Assembly (NCBI GenBank): GCA_964385635.1
Contig: CAYLPU010000160.1
Coordinates: 1-7,519, forward strand
Source: CAYLPU01 sp964385635
GTDB taxonomy: Bacteria > Chloroflexota > Anaerolineae > B4-G1
Reading direction: 5' to 3'
Length of the DNA: 7,519 nucleotides
Part shown: positions 4,798 to 7,519 of the stretch, one piece after another
Position numbering within the stretch: position 1 is the first letter of the stretch
Layout: each line of letters starts with the position of its first letter
Translations under genes and position numbers: made by a program
The notes under the pieces: generated by a model
The model's input: the letters and a program-made list of their open reading frames with translations, nothing else
Databases searched by the model: none
Told to the model about the DNA's origin: nothing

Positions 4798-5093
4798 AAA
4801 GCCATCTCCAGACGCCGGATTTTCTCTATGATGTCTTGTCGAAGTTCATACAGGCCGGCCCATTCAAAGAAGTCCATCGCATCACCCAGTTCCCCAGCCT
4901 CAAAACGCGGATAGAACGCCGCAGATTCCATACCGTGATATTCCTCAAACTCACGCAAATCTCGCTCATACCGCTCCAGGCGCAGCCGATGTTGACTAAG
5001 AGCAACGTCCAACAGCTTCCCTAGAATCAGATCCAGTTCAGCCTCGTCGGAGTAAGTATCCTTGAGAACCTCTAGTTTATGCAATGTATTCAT
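4794..5093 (-). CDS. Putative antitoxin partner of the TumE/DUF6516 toxin
   Basis: A 99-residue, strongly helical, charged protein (RLRLERYERDLREFEEYHGM, YPRFEAGELGDAMDFFEWAG, LYELRQDIIEKIRRLE). Proteins with this ERYE...FEAGELGD.MDFFEW pattern commonly sit directly upstream of DUF6516 toxins, which is why I call it an antitoxin. It shows no obvious HTH, so it may neutralise by contact only. The ATG at 5093 is preferred over the in-frame TTG two codons earlier because GAGGGAG lies at suitable distance. It starts 18 bases downstream of the broken end of ABC copy C and may have lost or replaced its original promoter. Confidence 0.72.
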   Translation of the reverse strand: MNTLHKLEVLKDTYSDEAELDLILGKLLDVALSQHRLRLERYERDLREFEEYHGMESAAFYPRFEAGELGDAMDFFEWAGLYELRQDIIEKIRRLEMAL

Positions 5094-5154
5094 TGCCAAC
5101 TCCCTCTATTTGAGTAGTGCTTCACCTCAGTTCGGGGTGGAAGCCGGTGCCCAC

Positions 5155-5178
5155 CCTTAGGCTTCGCTCAGGACATGC
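5155..5178 (+). repeat. 24-bp mini-element, insertion 1 in ABC copy C
   Basis: Reads CCTTAGGCTTCGCTCAGG then ACATGC, a degenerate copy of the family consensus. Copy A at this point reads straight from GTGCCCAC to CTCCAGC. It adds eight in-frame codons (ACPERSLR on the minus strand). Confidence 0.85.
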
Positions 5179-5215
5179 CTCCAGCAGCGAGCCCACCCGG
5201 CCGTGAATCTCGGCG

Positions 5216-5225
5216 CCCCCCCCCC
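5216..5225. repeat. Ten-base C homopolymer in ABC copy C
   Basis: Copy A has TACCCCTCG here. The run is one base longer than the matching segment and exactly offsets the 47-bp insertion at 5259-5305 modulo three. It may be real slippage or a sequencing artefact. Confidence 0.8.
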
Positions 5226-5258
5226 GTCGGCTCGGTGATGCGGGAGAGAACCTTGAGC

Positions 5259-5305
5259 CTTGTACTGCCACCGCGAGTACTCGTGGCGGTGAGACTGTCG
5301 AAGTA
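5259..5305. repeat. 47-bp palindromic mini-element, insertion 2 in ABC copy C
   Basis: Contains CCACCGCGAGTACTCGTGG and ends GGCGGTGAGACTGTCGAAG, so it is a partly deleted relative of the 66-bp element at 4086-4151. In copy A the flanks TTGAGC and AGCGTCG are adjacent. Its length is not a multiple of three and it shifts the frame. Confidence 0.85.
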
Positions 5306-5337
5306 AGCGTCGTCTTCCCCGCCCCGTTGCGGCCGAT

Positions 5338-5361
5338 GCCTGTCCTGAGCGTGGTCGAAGG
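5338..5361 (-). repeat. 24-bp mini-element, insertion 3 in ABC copy C
   Basis: On the minus strand CCTTCGACCACGCTCAGG then ACAGGC, between ATT and ATC codons of VVSI-IGRNG, directly upstream of the Walker A loop. Adds eight codons (PSTTLRTG). Orientation is opposite to insertions 1 and 4. Confidence 0.9.
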
Positions 5362-5388
5362 AATGCTAACGACTTCGCCGCGCTGCAC

Positions 5389-5412
5389 CCTTCGACTCAA
5401 CTCAGGGCAGGC
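5389..5412 (+). repeat. 24-bp mini-element, insertion 4 in ABC copy C
   Basis: Reads CCTTCGACTCAACTCAGG then GCAGGC, between the GAC and GTG codons of SFD-VQRGEV. Adds eight in-frame codons (ACPELSRR on the minus strand), with no stop. Confidence 0.9.
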
Positions 5413-5784
5413 GTCGAAGGAGACATCCTTCAGCGCCCATAAGGTCTCGTTGGAGGCAGCGGACGACTGGCCGCGGACGACGGACGACAGGCGGCGGAAG
5501 GGGGCCTGCAGCGCTTCGGTCAGTGACTCGCGGACCGTTTTGTAGCGCGCCTGTGGGCCGCCGATGCGGTACTGCTTGCTCAGGTTTTCGACTCGGATGG
5601 CAAGGTCACTCATGGCTTACAGTCTTCGGAAAGGACACAGAGATTCACCTCCGGCGCAATCAACGGGTCAGACATATTGACAGCAGAAGCGTCCGAAATC
5701 GCTTAAACCGACAGAGCAATGGCGCTTTTTGAGGCTTTCGCGACATCTCAGACTGTCATTTTGTGATGATTTGGGGTCATCCAA

Positions 5785-6021
5785 CTAAACCGAATTGCAC
5801 CCGGTTGGTTCTGCGGTCCACGCCGGGTCAGGCACGTCCACAACCATCATCGCGGTGCCTGGCTCAAAGGGAACCTGGGTCGCCAGCATCTCCTGGGCGC
5901 CGATCCGCAGTGACTCAATAACGTCTTCGCGGGTTCTTTCCTGAGCATTGACGCCAGGTAGATCCAGCAACCAGCCGATCCACCAGCCATCACTTTGTTT
6001 GACAATCGCCCGGTACTTCAT
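5785..6021 (-). CDS. hicB: HicB-family antitoxin, second Hic locus
   Basis: A 78-residue protein: MKYRAIVKQSDGWWIGWLLD, LPGVNAQERTREDVIESLRI, then AQEMLATQVP. This is the compact HicB-like fold (strand-strand-helix with the W-x-W-L-x-D-L-P-G-V-N-A-Q motif), without a DNA-binding extension. It lies three bases after the hicA stop, and its ribosome site GAGGTGA is embedded in the last codons of hicA, so it is translated from the same message. Gene order is toxin first, the reverse of the locus at 1-410. The C-terminus (VDVPDPAWTAEPTGCNSV) is not conserved as far as I can tell. Confidence 0.88.
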   Translation of the reverse strand: MKYRAIVKQSDGWWIGWLLDLPGVNAQERTREDVIESLRIGAQEMLATQVPFEPGTAMMVVDVPDPAWTAEPTGCNSV

Positions 6022-6024
6022 AGC

Positions 6025-6204
6025 TCACCTCACGAAAGGAATATCGTCTTTACAGATCTTGCGGGCCAACTCGTCAACAATCTCATTGTGCCGAGGCACC
6101 TGCGTCTTGAGGTTGCCCCGTTGATAGATGCTATGTCGTTTGCCTTCCCGCAACAAGAACGCGCTATGGGCTTTCAGATGCTTGATTAGCCGAGTTCTCT
6201 TCAG
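6025..6204 (-). CDS. hicA: HicA-family toxin with apparent CTG start
   Basis: A 59-codon HicA: KRTRLIKHLKAHSAFLLREG, KRHSIYQRG with the catalytic-type histidine H24, then KTQVPRHNEIVDELARKICK ending DDIPFVR. All family landmarks and the usual length are present, but the codon where family members have ATG (M-K-R-x-x-L-I-K-H-L) is CTG (6202-6204). An in-frame TGA lies two codons further upstream, so no other start of normal length exists. Either the gene uses CTG with the weak GGATGAG upstream, or a start-codon mutation has silenced the toxin while keeping the antitoxin next door. An ATG at 6213 is in another frame. Confidence 0.8.
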   Translation of the reverse strand: MKRTRLIKHLKAHSAFLLREGKRHSIYQRGNLKTQVPRHNEIVDELARKICKDDIPFVR

Positions 6205-6254
6205 CGCTCATCCAGGCTGGTGAGGCATCAAGGCCACGTCGCCCCGCGGCTCTC

Positions 6255-6287
6255 AGAAACCGGGTTTTTCCCAAAAACCCGGTTTCT
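6255..6287. repeat. Perfect 15-bp inverted repeat (GAAACCGGGTTTTT palindrome)
   Basis: Left arm AGAAACCGGGTTTTT (6255-6269), loop CCC, right arm AAAAACCCGGTTTCT (6273-6287), no mismatches. I recognise this kind of sequence as a dispersed palindrome in cyanobacterial and Chloroflexota genomes. It sits downstream of uma2 but has no T-run after the stem on either strand, so it is not a classical terminator. Confidence 0.85.
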
Positions 6288-6325
6288 TTCACTTTGTGGG
6301 CCTTCCTTCGCCCATGGCCTGTCCT

Positions 6326-6389
6326 GCCTGCCCTGAGCCACGTCGAAGGAGCCTGCCCTGAGCTTACCGAAGGGAGCCGTGTCGAAGGG
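6326..6389 (-). repeat. Tandem mini-elements of the CCTTCGAC...CAGGC family
   Basis: Two near-consensus copies (6326-6349 with 24 bp, and 6351-6373 with 23 bp, both reading GCCTGCCCTGAGC on the plus strand and ending CGAAGG) are followed by a partial third ending GTCGAAGGG at 6389. This shows the family also accumulates in non-coding DNA and in tandem. Confidence 0.85.
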
Positions 6390-6469
6390 CCAGCCAGCCT
6401 TGCCCGGCGGGGATGGGAGCTCACTCAAGGTTGGACAGCGCATAAGGCTCCGCTGATAGGCTCATTCGC

Positions 6470-7162
6470 TCAAATCAAAGCCAACTCGCGCAAGACGTCC
6501 AGCACGTGGGGCAGTGGCTCCTGCCACAGCCACTCCACCCGCAGCCAGAAGCCGGGCAGCACCAAAGCGTGGTATTCACCCTCTTTGCCGCTGAAAGCCA
6601 CACGATACCGTCCCTCTTCCAGACGGTAGAACTCGGCCCACTCCATCTGCGGGTCAATCAGCCAGTACTCCGGCACCCCGCCCCGCGCGTACTCGTAGAA
6701 CTTCTCCCCCCGGTCACGCCCCACGCTCTCCGGTGAGACGATCTCCACCACCAGGTCGGCCGGGCCATCCAGGTAGGTCTCCTTAAGCCGCTCCAGATGC
6801 TCCTGGGCCACAAAGAGCAGGTCAGGTTCCCGACCATGCTCCAGCTTCATCTGGAAGGGCGCGCTCCGCACTATGCCCAGTTGGCGCACTTCCACAAAAG
6901 AGCGCAACACACTTTCCAGAAAGCCGGAAATGTCCTGATGCCTGTCACTAGCCGGACTGTACATCACCACCTTCCCGTCCACCCACTCGGCCAGCGTGTC
7001 CTCATCCGCCCAGGCCAGGAATTCCTCGTAGGTCATCTTGCGTGGCTCCATCGGTGCCAACAGTACCTCTAACAACCGGCGTCGCAGCGCCTCCTCACCA
7101 GGCGTCGTGGATGCCAGAGAGCGCCGCACGGTTTCAATCACGGCGGTAGCCTGCTCCTCCAT
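6470..7162 (-). CDS. Uma2-family endonuclease-like protein
   Basis: A 230-residue protein of the Uma2 (DUF820) family, a PD-(D/E)XK-fold group hugely expanded in cyanobacteria and Chloroflexota whose role is unsettled. After a 40-residue extension come MTYEEFLAWADEDTLAEWVD (43-62, with GKVVMYSP following), REPDLLFV (111-118, with the D of the PD motif), DLVVEIVSPES (136-146), K154 and Y157, EYWLIDP (165-171) and LPGFWLRVEWLW (202-213). The start has an excellent AGGAGGT 5 to 6 bases upstream. A 6-bp inverted repeat (TATCCT-CGC-AGGATA, 7174-7188) abuts that ribosome site and could affect initiation. The frame is intact and full length; it is transcribed alone. Confidence 0.93.
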   Translation of the reverse strand: MEEQATAVIETVRRSLASTTPGEEALRRRLLEVLLAPMEPRKMTYEEFLAWADEDTLAEWVDGKVVMYSPASDRHQDISGFLESVLRSFVEVRQLGIVRSAPFQMKLEHGREPDLLFVAQEHLERLKETYLDGPADLVVEIVSPESVGRDRGEKFYEYARGGVPEYWLIDPQMEWAEFYRLEEGRYRVAFSGKEGEYHALVLPGFWLRVEWLWQEPLPHVLDVLRELALI

Positions 7163-7242
7163 ACGTCACCTCCTATCCTCGCAGGATACTACACGCTGTT
7201 CGACGTTGTTCTCTCCATACTCACCCAATGTCGTTGATGAGA

Positions 7243-7293
7243 GTAGGTCGGATTTGCTATCCGACCCTGTGGCGGTTAGCAAAACCGCCCTAC
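7243..7293. repeat. REP-like double hairpin
   Basis: Two adjacent hairpins, GGTCGGA-TTTGCTA-TCCGACC (7246-7266) and GGCGGTT-AGCAA-AACCGCC (7271-7289), are enclosed by GTAGG and CCTAC. Paired-hairpin layout is typical of bacterial REP/BIME-type elements. It lies where the conserved C-terminal part of the Uma2 remnant would be. Confidence 0.8.
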
Positions 7294-7304
7294 GCTGCCC
7301 TTAC

Positions 7305-7428
7305 CCCAGGATATTGAGAAGATACGCGGCAGGCTCCTTCCGCATCGGGTGGCATAAGTTGGTACTGACCTTGCAGCAGCCGTCAGTTGATAGAACTCAG
7401 CCCGCTTCGTCTGGGGATCAATCAACCC
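7305..7428 (-). pseudogene. Remnant of a second Uma2-family gene
   Basis: The minus strand encodes LIDPQTKRAEFYQL, then after a one-base shift QYQLMPPDAEG and a weak continuation to a PG. This is the stretch following the EYWLID motif of Uma2 proteins. In the intact neighbour the equivalent reads LIDPQMEWAEFYRLEEGRY. It is cut upstream by the 94-bp repeat and downstream by the REP-like element. Not functional. Confidence 0.75.
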
Positions 7429-7519
7429 ATGATACCCTATGATCCTTGCCTGTCAATACGCCCCCTTCCCCCTCAGCACAGCCCCCAGCGTTAGCCAAAG
7501 GATCTTGAGGTCGAGCCAC
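7426..7519. repeat. 94-bp direct repeat, right copy (reaches window edge)
   Basis: Same sequence as 3177-3270 apart from one base, including the promoter-like TTGACA/TATCAT pair. Here the promoter would fire into the Uma2 remnant. Confidence 0.95.
7453..7519 (-). CDS. Polyprenyl-phosphate sugar transferase, C-terminal end (partial)
   Basis: Only the last 21 codons plus stop are inside the window: WLDLKILWLTLGAVLRGKGA-type ending, here RGKGAY (the single base difference from the left copy changes W to G, giving the more usual GAY ending). Members transfer a sugar-1-phosphate to undecaprenyl phosphate at the inner membrane to start exopolysaccharide or O-antigen synthesis. The rest, if present, lies to the right of the window. 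This copy is the better candidate for the parent gene. Its -35-like TTGACA overlaps the stop codon. Confidence 0.75.
   Translation of the reverse strand, partial: WLDLKILWLTLGAVLRGKGAY

Larger units (their letters stand above)
5112..5613 (-). pseudogene. Wzt-type ABC transporter ATPase copy C, carrying four mini-element insertions
   Basis: From the ATG at 5613: MSDLAIRVENLSKQYRIGG, then the frame runs through four insertions. ACPELSRR follows DVSFD, PSTTLRTG falls just before Walker A (GIGRNGAGKTT), a 47-bp insertion after KTTL shifts the frame, and ACPERSLR follows GSLLE. A 10-C run adds one base relative to copy A, so the net change is +48 and the frame is restored at AEIHGRVGSLLE. After GTGFHPEL about 110 bp is deleted, jumping to a few codons of VKHYSS, and the gene ends. 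The signature, Walker B and the rest are absent. The 163-residue frame up to 5122 is still open, which makes this a good record of insertion events rather than a working ATPase. Confidence 0.9.
6205..6469. other. 265-bp intergenic spacer made largely of repeats
   Basis: No gene is supported. It contains a perfect 15-bp-stem hairpin (6255-6287) and tandem CCTGCCCTGAG...CGAAGG elements (6326-6389). Open frames across it only translate the repeats. Confidence 0.75.

Noticed and set aside
5614..5784. Ten-codon leader frame (GTG after GGAGGTG, ending over the ABC copy C start)
   Set aside because: A good ribosome site and overlap exist, but the peptide (MSFPKTVSHE) has no recognisable feature. 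It may be the last codons of a lost upstream permease gene. Nothing else is supported in this 171-bp spacer.
6255..6287. Perfect hairpin as rho-independent terminator of uma2
   Set aside because: There is no T-run after the stem in the direction of transcription, and it lies nearly 200 bases past the stop; a dispersed palindrome fits better.
6164..6424. 86-codon minus-strand frame over the repeat spacer
   Set aside because: It translates the tandem mini-elements and the GAAACCGGG palindrome and overlaps hicA in another frame.
1..7519. Insertion sequence, integrase, tRNA, rRNA
   Set aside because: I found no transposase or integrase motifs, no tRNA-like cloverleaf and no rRNA segments on either strand.

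Overview
This 7.5-kb window looks like accessory DNA from an uncultivated, moderately GC-rich bacterium. The gene mix (GxxExxY, Uma2, HicAB, TumE/DUF6516, DUF4258/DUF2283), the short dispersed repeats and the polysaccharide-export gene pieces are most reminiscent of Chloroflexota (Anaerolineae-like). That assignment is inference from content, not from a marker gene. Every convincing gene and gene fragment lies on the minus strand, so the region is described here from right to left in transcription order, with coordinates increasing the other way.

Two kinds of content are interleaved. The first is debris of an exopolysaccharide/O-antigen locus. It comprises the 3' end of a polyprenyl-phosphate sugar transferase (7453-7519, running off the window, with a duplicated fragment at 3204-3297), the 5' two thirds of a GDP-mannose 3,5-epimerase-like gene (2564-3154), and four separate copies of the 5' part of one Wzt-type polysaccharide ABC-transporter ATPase (starts at 1058, 3376, 4395 and 5613). 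All four ATPase copies are broken in different ways, and none keeps a complete nucleotide-binding domain. The second is a dense set of small toxin-antitoxin-like and nuclease-like modules: Uma2 (6470-7162), a HicA-HicB pair (6204-5785), a TumE/DUF6516 pair (5093-4411), DUF4258-DUF2283 (3854-3409), a GxxExxY protein (1552-1181) and a HicB-HicA pair (410 to the left edge).

The most interesting layer is the repeats. A roughly 24-bp element (CCTTCGAC, a few variable bases, GCTCAGG, CAGGC) and longer palindromic relatives have inserted at several independent points inside the ABC-ATPase copies. Because the copies are paralogous, each intact copy serves as the empty-site reference for the others. 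Several insertions add exactly 24 or 27 bp and so keep the reading frame open. Another copy sits inside the arm of a second repeat type, an AT-rich hairpin repeat (GCCACGAATTACACGAATT) that flanks the GxxExxY gene on both sides. A third repeat type, tandem units ending in GATTAG, follows the stop codon of three successive C-terminal winged-helix remnants (1804-2570).

Taken together, the window reads as a recombination-prone graveyard between surface-polysaccharide genes. Small TA and nuclease modules and mini-repeats accumulate there, and a 94-bp direct repeat (3177-3270 and 7426-7519) brackets 4.2 kb of it. No transposase, integrase, RNA gene or CRISPR array is visible.
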